64,000 nt of DNA, taken from contig CAWGQN010000005.1 in NCBI GenBank assembly GCA_963824885.1, forward strand, positions 151,026-215,025. Direction: 5' to 3'. The number at the start of each line of letters is the position of its first letter. Position 1 is the stretch's first letter. Of the stretch, positions 1 through 8,216 are shown one piece after another. A program made the position numbers and the translations under genes. Under the pieces are notes generated by a model. The model was not told where the DNA came from. It did no database searches and was given only the letters and a program-made list of their open reading frames with translations. The stretch is from CAWGQN01 sp963824885 (GTDB lineage: Bacteria; Actinomycetota; Actinomycetes; Actinomycetales; Microbacteriaceae).

Positions 1-174
1 CGATAGTTCGAGATTGATATCCGAAGCGGTCTTCTTTTCCTTTTTGCTGTTCTCGATGATTTCGTTCGATGCTCTTACTTCTTCAGAGTTGTAGGGGTGA
101 TTGTCAATCTCAACATTCACAAAGTCAAGCTTGCCCCTGAGAGTATCAAGGTCATCTTTACGGAACACTCTCAT
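1..174 (-). CDS. Hypothetical protein, N-terminal part, runs off the left edge
   Basis: An open frame of 58 codons starts at 174 and reads to the window edge without a stop, beginning MRVFRKDDLDTLRGKL. The start is well supported: a GGGGAGG Shine-Dalgarno lies just upstream and overlaps the end of the preceding pseudogene (GGGGAGG-TGA-ATG). The peptide is rich in Asp, Glu and Lys with no hydrophobic segment, so it is probably cytosolic. I do not recognise the family. It was probably co-transcribed with the broken secreted-protein gene upstream. Confidence 0.6.
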   Translation of the reverse strand, partial: MRVFRKDDLDTLRGKLDFVNVEIDNHPYNSEEVRASNEIIENSKKEKKTASDINLELS

Positions 175-1113
175 TCACCTCCCCAATACGCATCGCAGTG
201 CGGCAAATCCGCCAGCGGCAAGGATGGCCCCTGGCGAACCGCCTTGAGCAATCCTGGTGATTTGTGGACCCGAAAGGCCGAGGGCCATCAAACAACGCAC
301 TACCCAGGGCGCTAGCCAAATCGGGTCCGCAACGACTGGATACGCGACAGTGTTGATATTTACGTGTTCAACGTTTTGAATGAGCCTGTTTCCATCAATT
401 TCGTAACGTGTAGGAATATCCTTGCCGTTTGCGTCTTTAGCCCATGCAGGAGCAACCACTGCCGCGATGGTCTCGTCAGTATTTACAATTACGGCGCCAC
501 CGCCATCAGCAAGCTCGAGACGTTGGCCAAGCTCCGCCGTCACGTCATACGTGTACTGGGAAGGAGCATCCTGGTTGGCAATCGTAGTCAGCATTTGCAC
601 GCCAAATTAGGTCGGGATTACGGCGTTTGCACTCAAGCTAGGCGAAGGGAAGACCACCGTCCCGTCATCGAGTTTTTGTGCGAAACCAGCAGCTCCCGCG
701 TGAGGCAATCCGACAGTCAACCGAGACCCATCAGGATTCGAAATTCGGACACCCTTGGTGGGGTCCGTCGGTACCTCAATCGTGACGCCGTTATCGGTAG
801 CCGCTATTGCTGCTGATTCTTGCGTAGATGTTGACGAGATGGCATCAAATACGACGCTATTAGCTACTCGGTCCACATTTTTGAGCGAATTTTCCACATC
901 ACGAGCAAACACTGGGCTAGTGATGCCTGCCTGATCTGTCAGGTTGTCAATCCAGGTATTCGAGCTGTTTCCCCACGGGCCGTTGCCTGTGATTCGATTC
1001 TCATCGCTGCTTACCTAGCGATCCTCGGCTAAAGCCGGGGATGCGGCAGCGATTCCTGCACCAGCGGTGCTGAAAAGGACGATTGCCGCCAGAGTGCTTC
1101 GCATTGTGCTCAT
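175..1113 (-). pseudogene. Secreted hypothetical protein broken by two in-frame stop codons
   Basis: One reading frame runs from an ATG at 1113 to a TGA at 175-177 and is interrupted only by TAG at 1015-1017 and TAA at 607-609. The start has a good ribosome site (AGAAAGGG). Residues 1-29 form a signal peptide ending SPALA. The segment between the stops continues the frame (VSSDENRITGNGPWG and onward). The C-terminal part has the phrase VAYPVVADPIW near its end, typical of a widespread family of actinobacterial secreted proteins of unknown function. Because the frame is kept across both stops, I read this as one gene inactivated by two point mutations. A translated product would be a 32-residue leader at most. 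An IS element sits about 130 bp upstream of the start and may have removed the promoter. Confidence 0.75.
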
Positions 1114-1242
1114 GTTGAGACCCTTTCTGTTGTGAAGAGGGCAAGACTTCTGGGCCTCAGGATAGCGAGAGTTCACCGACCGACGCGTGTGGTCATTGTG
1201 GGGGACTTCGTTCGCGTCCTGACGCATGCGAATTCGTGGTCT

Positions 1243-1267
1243 GGGGCTGCTGAGGTTTTTGTTGACT
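1243..1267 (+). repeat. Left inverted repeat of the IS3-family element
   Basis: It starts GGGGCTGCTGAGG and ends TTTTGTTGACT. It matches the reverse complement of the right end at 22 of 25 positions. Confidence 0.85.
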
Positions 1268-1314
1268 GCTGATCTCTGAGGGCCGTGTTGGTTCTTGGTG
1301 GAAAGATGTGTGTC

Positions 1315-1602
1315 ATGTCTAAGCCTTACCCGATCGAATTTCGTTGCGATGTTGTTGCGGTTGCTCGAAGAAATGAAGCGTCGTTGTCGCAGGTAGCGAA
1401 GGATTTCGGAATTTGCGATGCGACGTTAGCGACGTGGTTGAAGCGAGCTGATATCGAGGACGGTGTTCGTCCGGGTATTACCGATGCTGACGCTGCCGAG
1501 ATTCGTCAGATGAAGAAGCGGATGCGTTTGCTTGAGCAGGAGAACGAAGTTCTTCGGCGGGCTGCCGCGTATTTGTCGCAGGCGGGGTTACCAAAAAACT
1601 GA
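1315..1602 (+). CDS. IS3-family transposase OrfA
   Basis: This 95-residue protein starts MSKPYPIEFRCDVV. It has an N-terminal helix-turn-helix (about residues 10-45, including the LSQVAKDFGICDATLATWLK region) and a C-terminal leucine-zipper-like helix (about residues 65-85, RLLEQENEVLRR). This is the usual OrfA layout: it binds the inverted repeats and, fused to OrfB, forms the active transposase. I chose the ATG at 1315, nine bases after GGAAAG, over the ATG at 1306. The stop codon overlaps the OrfB start (TGATG). Confidence 0.88.
   Translation: MSKPYPIEFRCDVVAVARRNEASLSQVAKDFGICDATLATWLKRADIEDGVRPGITDADAAEIRQMKKRMRLLEQENEVLRRAAAYLSQAGLPKN
1593..1599 (+). promoter_or_regulatory. Probable -1 programmed frameshift site (A6C) joining OrfA and OrfB
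   Basis: A run of six A then C lies just before the OrfA stop. OrfB is in the -1 frame relative to OrfA, so slippage here would give the OrfAB fusion that acts as transposase in IS3 elements. The heptamer fits family behaviour; frameshifting itself is inferred. Confidence 0.55.
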
Positions 1603-2477
1603 TGTACCCGCTCGTGAGAGAGCTTGCCGCTGCCGGTGCCCGAATCAGGGTGCCGGTGGCGGTGACGTGTCGGGTTTTGAAGTTCTCGAAGCAGGGGTAT
1701 TACCGGTGGGTGCGCACCCCTGTCAGTGACCGTGCGTGGGACGACGCTCACGTGACCAATGCGGCGGTGGATGTTCACCGTGATGATCCGATGTTCGGTT
1801 ACCGGTTCATTGCTGACGAACTCGCCCAACGGGGCTTCGCCGTCTCGGAACGGCGCGTGTGGCGCCTGTGTTCGCAGCAGAAGCTGTGGAGCATGTTCGC
1901 GAAGAAACGCGGAAGAAACCGCACACCCGGTCCGCCCGTGCACGACGACAAAGTCAAGCGAGTATTCACCGCAACAGCAGCGAACGAGCTTTGGTTGACC
2001 GACATTACGGAGCACCCAACGCAAGAGGGAAAACTGTATTTGTGCGCGGTCAAGGATGTTCACTCCAACCGGATCGTCGGGTACTCCATCGACACACGGA
2101 TGAAAGCATCACTAGCTGTTCGGGCCGTCCGAATGGCAATCCAACGCCGCAACCCGATACGAACAGTGGTCCACTCGGACAGGGGGTCCCAATTTCGTTC
2201 GAAAACGTTTGTTCGCACGCTCAAGAACAACGGGCTCGTCGGATCGATGGGAAGGGTCGGTGCGTGCGCTGATAACGCCGCAATGGAATCGTTTTTCTCG
2301 CTGCTGCAAAACAACGTCCTGAACACCCGGCGTTGGCAGAACCGGGAAGACCTCCGCCTCGCGATCATCACGTGGATTGAAGCCACCTACCACCGCAGGC
2401 GCCGACAACGCGCCCTCGGGAAACTCACACCCATCGAATACGAGACAATAAAACCAGCCGCCACCCAGGCGGCCTAA
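1602..2477 (+). CDS. IS3-family transposase OrfB (DDE integrase core)
   Basis: The 291-residue protein carries the rve/DDE catalytic core. An HTH_21-like N-terminal region (about residues 40-100, with DDPMFGYRFIADELAQRG) precedes the core. The catalytic acidic residues are visible: Asp in LWLTDITEHP, Asp in VVHSDRGSQFRS, and Glu in CADNAAMESFFSLLQ, the last about 35 residues after the second Asp. The length is normal and there is no internal stop, so the enzyme looks intact. Its ATG overlaps the OrfA stop; translation may come from reinitiation or from the upstream frameshift. Confidence 0.93.
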   Translation: MYPLVRELAAAGARIRVPVAVTCRVLKFSKQGYYRWVRTPVSDRAWDDAHVTNAAVDVHRDDPMFGYRFIADELAQRGFAVSERRVWRLCSQQKLWSMFAKKRGRNRTPGPPVHDDKVKRVFTATAANELWLTDITEHPTQEGKLYLCAVKDVHSNRIVGYSIDTRMKASLAVRAVRMAIQRRNPIRTVVHSDRGSQFRSKTFVRTLKNNGLVGSMGRVGACADNAAMESFFSLLQNNVLNTRRWQNREDLRLAIITWIEATYHRRRRQRALGKLTPIEYETIKPAATQAA

Positions 2478-2484
2478 ACCAAAA

Positions 2485-2509
2485 AGTCAACAAAAGCTAC
2501 AGCAGCCCC
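2485..2509 (-). repeat. Right inverted repeat of the IS3-family element
   Basis: Its reverse complement starts GGGGCTGCTGTAG and ends CTTTTGTTGACT, differing from the left end at three positions. TCT follows it directly. Confidence 0.85.
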
Positions 2510-2591
2510 TCTAACGTCGGGAACCTGCGTCTCTCGACGGTTCAATGACCCGCATCGCGACACCGCGTGTGCGTGTGGGTAGGCTGCGATT

Positions 2592-3596
2592 ATGTCGTTT
2601 CGTGCCCTGGTCGTTGATCGCTCGACTGATGCCTCCGACCCTGACAAGCGAACGACGACGCTCAGAACTCTCAATGACGCGGATTTGATGCCGGGCGACG
2701 TCATGATTGACGTCGAGTTTTCGAGTGTCAACTTTAAAGACGCGCTCGCGATCACGGGCGACGCGGCGATGGTACGCCACACTCCCTTAATCGCGGGAAT
2801 CGACCTTGTCGGCACGGTCGCCTCATCAACGTCGCCGCGTTGTGTCCCGGGTGACCGCGTTGTTCTCAACGGAGACGGGATTGGCGAATCGGTGCACGGA
2901 GGTCTCGCGGAGCGTGCTCGCGTGCGAGCCGATGCTCTCGTGCACCTCCCCGACTCGGTGACCTCTGTTCGGGCCGCAGCAATTGGCACGGCGGGTTTCA
3001 CGGCGATGATGTGCGTGCTCGCACTTGAGCGCCTCGGCGTCGGTGCGAGTGGAAGACCCGTGCTCGTCACGGGCGCTTCTGGTGGTGTCGGGTCTATTGC
3101 GGTAGCTCTCCTTGCGGCGCGTGGCTACCGGGTCACCGCGCTGTCGGGTCGAGTCGCCGAGCAGGGCTCCTATTTGCGGTCGCTCGGCGCGGATGAGGTG
3201 GTTGATCGATCAGCACTGTCGGCATCTGACAAGCCTCTTCAAGACCAGCGATGGGCCGGTGTTGTCGACACGGTCGGAAGCACGACGCTCGCGCGAGCCC
3301 TGTCTCAAACGCAGCGTGACGGGGTGGTTGCCGCGTGCGGACGCGCTCAAGGAATCGATTTGCCGGCGACCGTCTTGCCGTTCATCCTTCGAGCCGTGAC
3401 GCTCGTCGGTGTCAACTCCGTCGAGGCGTCGTTGCCACTTCGCGAACGGGCGTGGTCGGCGCTGGCCGCCGAGCTCTCCCCAGACCTGCTCGATTCGATG
3501 ACGACCGTTGTTCCGCTTGCCGAAGCACCGACGGTCGCCGCGCGGCTTCGTGCCGGTCGCGTGCGAGGCCGCACCGCCGTCGACGTTCGCGCGTAG
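2592..3596 (+). CDS. YhdH/AcuI-type quinone oxidoreductase (MDR superfamily)
   Basis: This 334-residue medium-chain dehydrogenase resembles YhdH/AcuI, NADPH-dependent enzymes that reduce acrylyl-CoA or quinone-like enones. The N-terminal GroES-like part has SSVNFKDALAITG and PLIAGIDLVGTV. The Rossmann domain (about residues 150-180) has the VLVTGASGGVGSIAVALLAARGY nucleotide-binding loop, and GTAGFTAMMCVLAL precedes it. The length is right for the family (about 325-335). There are no zinc-ligand cysteines, as expected. It stands alone on this strand, right after the IS element. The real substrate cannot be read from sequence. Confidence 0.88.
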   Translation: MSFRALVVDRSTDASDPDKRTTTLRTLNDADLMPGDVMIDVEFSSVNFKDALAITGDAAMVRHTPLIAGIDLVGTVASSTSPRCVPGDRVVLNGDGIGESVHGGLAERARVRADALVHLPDSVTSVRAAAIGTAGFTAMMCVLALERLGVGASGRPVLVTGASGGVGSIAVALLAARGYRVTALSGRVAEQGSYLRSLGADEVVDRSALSASDKPLQDQRWAGVVDTVGSTTLARALSQTQRDGVVAACGRAQGIDLPATVLPFILRAVTLVGVNSVEASLPLRERAWSALAAELSPDLLDSMTTVVPLAEAPTVAARLRAGRVRGRTAVDVRA

Positions 3597-3608
3597 GAGC
3601 CGGGGTGG

Positions 3609-4130
3609 TTATCTGAACGCGACGGGTGTCGGCGAGTTCGAAATATCGATTCCATTCGTTTTCGCGTGGATTGCAAAGCGCCCCCGCACCGTCGACGTGA
3701 ACGTCACGGCGCACGCCCCCTCGGCGTCGGTCGTGCACGTTGACGCCGAAAATTTCACGCCCGGCGGAGCCTCGAACGTCACGATCACGCCCGGGACGCT
3801 CTCGAAATAGTCGAAATTGCTCGAGTGTATTCGCGCGGTATACGACGCGCGACCGTCGGCCTCCATGGGAGTGGTCTCGGCAAAACCCTGAATAATCTCG
3901 TCTTCCGACGAATCGGTAATGATCAGGACCGAATTCGTTCCATTCGCGAGTTGTGGACCCACTGCGTGTGCCGACTCTCCGGGTGTTGCGGTGATCAATG
4001 AGATCGGCAGCATCAAAAGGAGCGCAGCGTGTGCTCGAACACGGCGGGTGCCGTGCGAGCACACGCGCTTGCCTCCACGACTATCGACCCGGAAACGTTT
4101 CACGAATGTGGCAAAATCACTCGTTTGCAT
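3609..4130 (-). CDS. Secreted single Ig-like (Big-1 type) domain protein
   Basis: The 173-residue protein starts at ATG 4130, preceded by AGGAG at good spacing; a longer frame upstream lacks a ribosome site. Residues up to about 55 form a long basic N-terminus plus a hydrophobic signal segment (AALLLMLPISLITATP). The rest is one beta-rich domain with the pattern VPGVIVTFEAPPGV, CTTDAEGACAVTFTST and GRFAIHAKTNG. The same pattern occurs in the Ig-like domain of the giant protein at the right end of the window. Two cysteines flank TTDAEGA and could form a disulfide. It is probably a surface or secreted protein; its partner is unknown. The next gene downstream of the desaturase encodes a similar protein. 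Confidence 0.7.
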   Translation of the reverse strand: MQTSDFATFVKRFRVDSRGGKRVCSHGTRRVRAHAALLLMLPISLITATPGESAHAVGPQLANGTNSVLIITDSSEDEIIQGFAETTPMEADGRASYTARIHSSNFDYFESVPGVIVTFEAPPGVKFSASTCTTDAEGACAVTFTSTVRGRFAIHAKTNGIDISNSPTPVAFR

Positions 4131-4353
4131 ACGGATCGCGCTCCTGACGATTAATAAAGAAAGTGGGTCCCTCAACGATCATCCACGTCAGCTTCAGATG
4201 TTCTCTTTCATTCTTTGAACGACAGCGATCAACCACGCAGTTGAGCACGGTCACACGATGACGTCTGCCCCTATTTTACGCCCTGATCGAGGCGCGCTTC
4301 CGGTCAGAATGCTGAGCGTCGTGTGCAATTGATTTTTCATCCGGATGAGCACA

Positions 4354-4812
4354 TCACGAGTCAACGTCAGCAAAGATGACCGGCGTCAGAGAGAGCCGAA
4401 AATTCGCGTCCCCAATGATTGCCCGAAGTCGCACCCGGCCGGCAACTGCCGAGGTGAATGTTACCGAGCACATCCCGCCGTGATCAGTGATGCACTGCCC
4501 CGCTGAAAATGCCACAGCGGGAACCGCTTGAAACGTCGCCGTTTCCCCCATCACAGCGTGCGGCCGTAATTCTTTTGTCGCGACCACGACCGTTGCGGTG
4601 AAAGCCGCCTCATTGTCAGCTGGGATCGCGTGAGTAGGCGTCACAAGCAGCCACGAATTGTGGATTTCCGGTGATTGCGTCGCTTCCGCGTGCGACGAAG
4701 TCACCGGGCCAAAATTAAGAGTCAGCCCGAAAAAAATGGCGAGCACCCCCGCTCTGAAACGCCCGCGTTGCGCGAGAGACGGAATCTCCACGAATTCGTG
4801 TCGTGCCGACAT
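4354..4812 (-). CDS. Second secreted single Ig-like (Big-1 type) domain protein
   Basis: The 152-residue protein starts at ATG 4812, preceded by AAGAAGGGG. It has a basic N-terminus, a hydrophobic segment (AGVLAIFFGLTLNFGPV) and a likely cleavage after SSHA. The mature part is a single beta domain: NEAAFTATVVVATKE, then MGETATFQAVPAV, then CITDHGGMCSVTFTSAVAGRVRLRAI. It keeps the same C-x7-C pair and VTFTS-x-V-x-G-R signature as its neighbour, so the two are probably an old tandem duplication. A lone Ig-like domain on a signal peptide is unusual, since such domains normally come in arrays on large adhesins. Confidence 0.7.
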   Translation of the reverse strand: MSARHEFVEIPSLAQRGRFRAGVLAIFFGLTLNFGPVTSSHAEATQSPEIHNSWLLVTPTHAIPADNEAAFTATVVVATKELRPHAVMGETATFQAVPAVAFSAGQCITDHGGMCSVTFTSAVAGRVRLRAIIGDANFRLSLTPVIFADVDS

Positions 4813-4986
4813 TGCCCCTTCTTCCCCGAAAGAATCAGTCGCTCGTGCGTCCACGCGAAGTCGCGACGCGATGGAACGCTTTTGTTGCGACCGCCCGAAT
4901 GTAACAGCATCCGTTGTTGTGTGTCTATGATCGGTCACTCGTGAAAGAAGAACGGTGCGGTACTCCACGGGCGTATCTCGAGTGGC

Positions 4987-6084
4987 CTAACGGCGCCGAT
5001 AGATTCCGCTCACTGGACAATCGAACGGATCGCGCGCGGCAAGGCCAACGCGGTTGAGGTAGCGAACGACGATTGCGTACGACGCCGCGAGGTTCGTTTC
5101 TGTATAGAGGACTCCGAGATGACCGCAGTGCTCTTTTACGATCGCTTGAGCTCTCGCGAGGTGCGGGCGTGGCATGTTGGGAAACAAGTGGTGTTCGACC
5201 TGAAAGTTGAGCCCACCGAGGAGCAGGCTCATGCCGAAGCCGCCTCGAATATTGCGCGACGTGAGCACTTGCCTGCTTAAGAAATCAACCTTGCTTCCCT
5301 CGGCAATGAGAGGCATGCCCTTGTGGTTGGGAGCGAATGAAGCCCCCATGTACACACCAAACACGGCGAGTTGCACGCCTAAGAACGCGAAGGCCATCCC
5401 AACGGGCAGCATTGCGAACACAATCGCGACATACAGGCCAAGACGACCGCCGATAAGGGACAGTTCGATGCTGCGCCCTTCGAGCCGACCGGGTTGAAAA
5501 AGGGTCTTGATTGATCGAAAGTGCAAGTTAACCCCCTCGAGCGTGAGGAGAGGGAAAAAGAGATACCCTTGGCGTCTCGTGAGAAGCGCCAAAAAACCGC
5601 GTTGTTTTGCCGCCTCGGTTTCGGTAAATGAAATGGTATCTGTTTCGATGTCGGGATCTTTGCCGATCGTATTCGGATTCGCGTGGTGACGATTGTGCTT
5701 CGTCATCCACCACGAATAACTAATTCCCACAATTCCCGCGGCAATCAGTCGGCCGACGCGATCATTGTTGGGTCCGGATTGGAATACCTGCCGGTGAGAA
5801 GCCTCGTGGGCGAGAAAAGCGAACTGGGTTAAAACAACCCCCAACGCGCCGGCGATCAAGAGCTGGAACCACGAGTCGCCGAGCAAAACAAAACCGGCCA
5901 CGCAGCCACCGAGGCTCAGAACCAGCGCGGCGAAAACTGCTCCGTAAAAGCCTCGGCAGCGCGCCAAGAGGCCGGCATCTCTCACGGTGCGAACGAGGGC
6001 CGAGTACGTGCTCACGGGTGAGACCGAGTTCGGCGCGCGAGTAAGAGTGGACCGCAGCTGCCCGGGAACGAAAGTGGAACTCAT
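4987..6084 (-). CDS. Membrane fatty acid desaturase
   Basis: This 365-residue integral membrane di-iron desaturase has all three histidine boxes: HEASH (about residue 93), HNRHH (about 130) and QVEHH (about 297). Hydrophobic spans lie around 48-85 and 210-245. It belongs to the acyl-lipid / linoleoyl-CoA desaturase group, which inserts a double bond into membrane fatty acyl chains using an electron donor. The QVEHH form of the third box is typical of front-end (delta-6-like) enzymes, but the regiochemistry cannot be called. It is transcribed away from the kdp operon across a shared intergenic region. Confidence 0.93.
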   Translation of the reverse strand: MSSTFVPGQLRSTLTRAPNSVSPVSTYSALVRTVRDAGLLARCRGFYGAVFAALVLSLGGCVAGFVLLGDSWFQLLIAGALGVVLTQFAFLAHEASHRQVFQSGPNNDRVGRLIAAGIVGISYSWWMTKHNRHHANPNTIGKDPDIETDTISFTETEAAKQRGFLALLTRRQGYLFFPLLTLEGVNLHFRSIKTLFQPGRLEGRSIELSLIGGRLGLYVAIVFAMLPVGMAFAFLGVQLAVFGVYMGASFAPNHKGMPLIAEGSKVDFLSRQVLTSRNIRGGFGMSLLLGGLNFQVEHHLFPNMPRPHLARAQAIVKEHCGHLGVLYTETNLAASYAIVVRYLNRVGLAARDPFDCPVSGIYRRR

Positions 6085-6370
6085 GTGCGCCGCTCTATTC
6101 GATTGAATTCGCGTTCGCGTGGGGCGAATTCGTGACGTTCAATCAACAGTACACACGCCACCTGACCGGCACTCAGGAAGCAAGGGAAACGCGACATGGG
6201 GGAAATGAGCGTCGGGCACGTGTGAGCGGATCGTTAGGATGCGATCAAAAGGTGTTTGCGAATCGTTAGTAGGCGATTTTTCTCGCCCACGCGGGTGTCT
6301 ACTCGGTGAATGCGCTTCGGGGCACTCGCTCCCGGCGACAAAAAATGTGTGTATCAGGATGGAGATTCCT
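6085..6370. other. Intergenic region between the desaturase and kdp operon
   Basis: This stretch must hold the desaturase promoter (leftward) and the kdp promoter (rightward). I looked for a c-di-AMP (ydaO-type) riboswitch and saw no convincing core motif. It contains the related strings GATCGTTAGGATGCGATC and GAATCGTTAGTAGGCGATT, both with CGTTAG, about 30 bp apart. They could be regulator sites but I cannot assign them. Confidence 0.3.
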
Positions 6371-6454
6371 GTGCTTGATTTTGTCTACCTTTTAACCGTC
6401 GCGGTCGTTTTCGCGGTTATCGTTGTCGTCGCGTGGGGAGTCGAAAAGCTGTGA
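6371..6454 (+). CDS. Small single-span membrane peptide at the head of the kdp operon
   Basis: A 27-residue peptide starts at GTG 6371 six bases after GGAG. It reads VLDFVYLLTVAVVF and ends VAWGVEKL: one hydrophobic helix followed by a short charged tail. An in-frame ATG at 6359 is possible but has no spaced ribosome site. Its TGA overlaps the GTG of kdpF (GTGA), which implies translational coupling. It is about KdpF size but is not KdpF, since a normal kdpF follows it. It may be an accessory or regulatory subunit of the Kdp complex; that is inference from position. Confidence 0.6.
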   Translation: MLDFVYLLTVAVVFAVIVVVAWGVEKL

Positions 6455-6540
6455 TCGTCATTGACACCATTGCGTTCGTGCTGGCTGTCGCTGCAGTCGT
6501 GTACTTGGTGTACGCCCTCGTGAAACCGGAACGATTTTGA
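6451..6540 (+). CDS. kdpF: KdpF, small subunit of the potassium-transporting ATPase
   Basis: This 29-residue membrane peptide reads VIVIDTIAFVLAVAAVVY and ends LVKPERF. The PERF ending is the classic KdpF signature. KdpF is a single transmembrane helix that stabilises the KdpABC complex. Its start overlaps the stop of the peptide gene upstream and its stop overlaps the TTG start of kdpA, so the three are tightly coupled. Confidence 0.88.
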   Translation: MIVIDTIAFVLAVAAVVYLVYALVKPERF

Positions 6541-8213
6541 CCGACGTTATTTTCACGATCCTTCCCATTGCCGCGCTCGCAGCGTTTTTGGCCCTCGTTC
6601 ACCGCCCGCTTGGCGACTATATGGCCATCATCTACGCGTCTCGCAAAAATCTCGCCGTTGAGCGCGGCGTATATCGTCTCATTGGCGTCGATCCACAATT
6701 AGAGCAAACGTGGCAGTCTTACATGCGAGGAGTGCTCGCGTTCTCCGTCGTGGGGTTGCTCTTCGCCTACCTCCTTCAGCGGGCGCAAGCGGTGTTGCCG
6801 TATTCGCTCGGACTCCCCGCCGTACCAGAGGGGGTCTCGTTTAATACCGCCGCGTCGTTCGTGACAAATACCGATTGGCAAACCTATACCCCTGAATCCA
6901 CAATGGGGTACGCGGTTCAAATCGCCGGTTTGGCCCTTCAAAATTTCTTGAGCGCGGGCGTGGGAATTGCCGTCGCCGTGGCTCTCGTGCGTGGTTTTGC
7001 TTATCGCAAGAGTCGCAGCATCGGGAATTTTTGGGTTGACCTCACACGCTCAATTGTGCGGCTCTTGTTGCCGCTTTCCGTGGTCGCCGCGATTGTGATG
7101 ATCGCGGGAGGTGTGATTCAAAATGTCAACGGGTTGACCGAGGTCACGACAATCGCGGGCGGTACCCAAAAAATTCCCGGCGGCCCCGTCGCTTCTCAAG
7201 AAGCCATCAAGATGATCGGTACAAACGGCGGCGGCTTCTTTAACGCGAATTCTGCTCATCCGTTTGAAAATCCCACCGCGTGGACGAACGTGCTTCAGAA
7301 CGCCCTCATGCTCATGATCCCGTTCTCGCTCCCGAGAACCTTTGGGCGAATGATCGGCGACCGGCGCCAGGGATATGCAATTCTCGCGGTGATGGTGACG
7401 ATTTTTGTGGCGTCCCTGACAACTCTGACGATTCTCGAGTCTGTCGGACCGGGAACCGCTCCAACGGCAGCGGGTGGCGCAATGGAAGGCAAAGAGCAGC
7501 GATTCGGAATCGCCGCCTCAACGCTGTTTGGCACGTCGTCGACGCTCACCTCGACGGGAGCCGTGAACTCAACGTTCGATTCGTTCACGGCTCCCGGCGG
7601 AATGATGCCGATGATAAATATGATGCTGGGCGAGATTGCGCCCGGCGGAGTCGGTTCGGGCCTCTATGGAATCCTGATACTCGCGGTGATCGCGGTGTTT
7701 ATCGGCGGCTTGCTCGTTGGCCGCACTCCCGAGTACCTCGGAAAGAAGATTGGTCCGCGCGAAGTCAAACTCGCGAGCGTCTATATTCTCATCACTCCGG
7801 TTCTCGTGCTCCTCGGTATCGCATTGAGCTTCGCGATTCCACCCGTGCGCGAGGACGTCGACACCACGTCGATCTCGAACCCCGGTGTTCACGGATTCTC
7901 AGAGGTGTTGTACGCGTTCACGTCTGCCGCGCACAACAACGGTTCAGCATTCGCGGGCCTCACGTCGAACACCCCGTGGTTCAACTCGGCCCTCGGCGTC
8001 ACGATGCTATTGGGCCGGTTCCTCCCGATAGTGTTCGTGCTCGCGTTGGCCGGTTCGCTCGCGGCTCAAGACAGAGTTCCGACGACCGCCGGCACACTCC
8101 CCACTCACCGACCTCAGTTTGTCGTGCTCCTTGTCGGGGTGACGGTGATTGTCACCGCCCTCATATATTTCCCGGTTCTCGCGCTGGGCCCGCTGGCGGA
8201 AGGGCTGAAATAA
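6537..8213 (+). CDS. kdpA: KdpA, potassium-binding channel-like subunit
   Basis: KdpA (558 residues, the usual length) forms the K+ entry path of the KdpFABC P-type ATPase in the cytoplasmic membrane. It is a ten-helix protein with four channel-like P-loops; the conserved TNGGGFFNANSAHPFENP segment is present at about residue 230, and later filter segments STGAVNSTFDSFTAPGG and SAAHNNGSAFAGL are also seen. The start is a TTG inside TTTTGA, overlapping the kdpF stop. Nothing looks damaged. Confidence 0.95.
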   Translation: MTDVIFTILPIAALAAFLALVHRPLGDYMAIIYASRKNLAVERGVYRLIGVDPQLEQTWQSYMRGVLAFSVVGLLFAYLLQRAQAVLPYSLGLPAVPEGVSFNTAASFVTNTDWQTYTPESTMGYAVQIAGLALQNFLSAGVGIAVAVALVRGFAYRKSRSIGNFWVDLTRSIVRLLLPLSVVAAIVMIAGGVIQNVNGLTEVTTIAGGTQKIPGGPVASQEAIKMIGTNGGGFFNANSAHPFENPTAWTNVLQNALMLMIPFSLPRTFGRMIGDRRQGYAILAVMVTIFVASLTTLTILESVGPGTAPTAAGGAMEGKEQRFGIAASTLFGTSSTLTSTGAVNSTFDSFTAPGGMMPMINMMLGEIAPGGVGSGLYGILILAVIAVFIGGLLVGRTPEYLGKKIGPREVKLASVYILITPVLVLLGIALSFAIPPVREDVDTTSISNPGVHGFSEVLYAFTSAAHNNGSAFAGLTSNTPWFNSALGVTMLLGRFLPIVFVLALAGSLAAQDRVPTTAGTLPTHRPQFVVLLVGVTVIVTALIYFPVLALGPLAEGLK

Positions 8214-8216
8214 ACC

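Larger units (their letters stand above)
1243..2509 (+). mobile_element. Complete IS3-family insertion sequence (1267 bp)
   Basis: The element carries two overlapping transposase frames bounded by near-perfect 25-bp inverted repeats. It is flanked on both sides by the trinucleotide TCT (1240-1242 and 2510-2512), consistent with the 3-bp target duplication typical of IS3-family elements. Both frames and both ends look intact, so it may still be mobile. Its ends begin GGGGCTGCTG rather than the TG more common in the family. It sits in the upstream region of the broken secreted-protein gene on one side and before an oxidoreductase gene on the other. Confidence 0.9.

Noticed and set aside
175..1113. 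Stop-codon recoding or read-through in the broken secreted-protein gene
   Set aside because: The two stops are different codons (TAG, TAA), with no structured element seen next to them; ordinary nonsense mutation is simpler.
6085..6370. c-di-AMP riboswitch before kdp
   Set aside because: Expected for some actinobacterial K+ genes, but I could not find the conserved cores.
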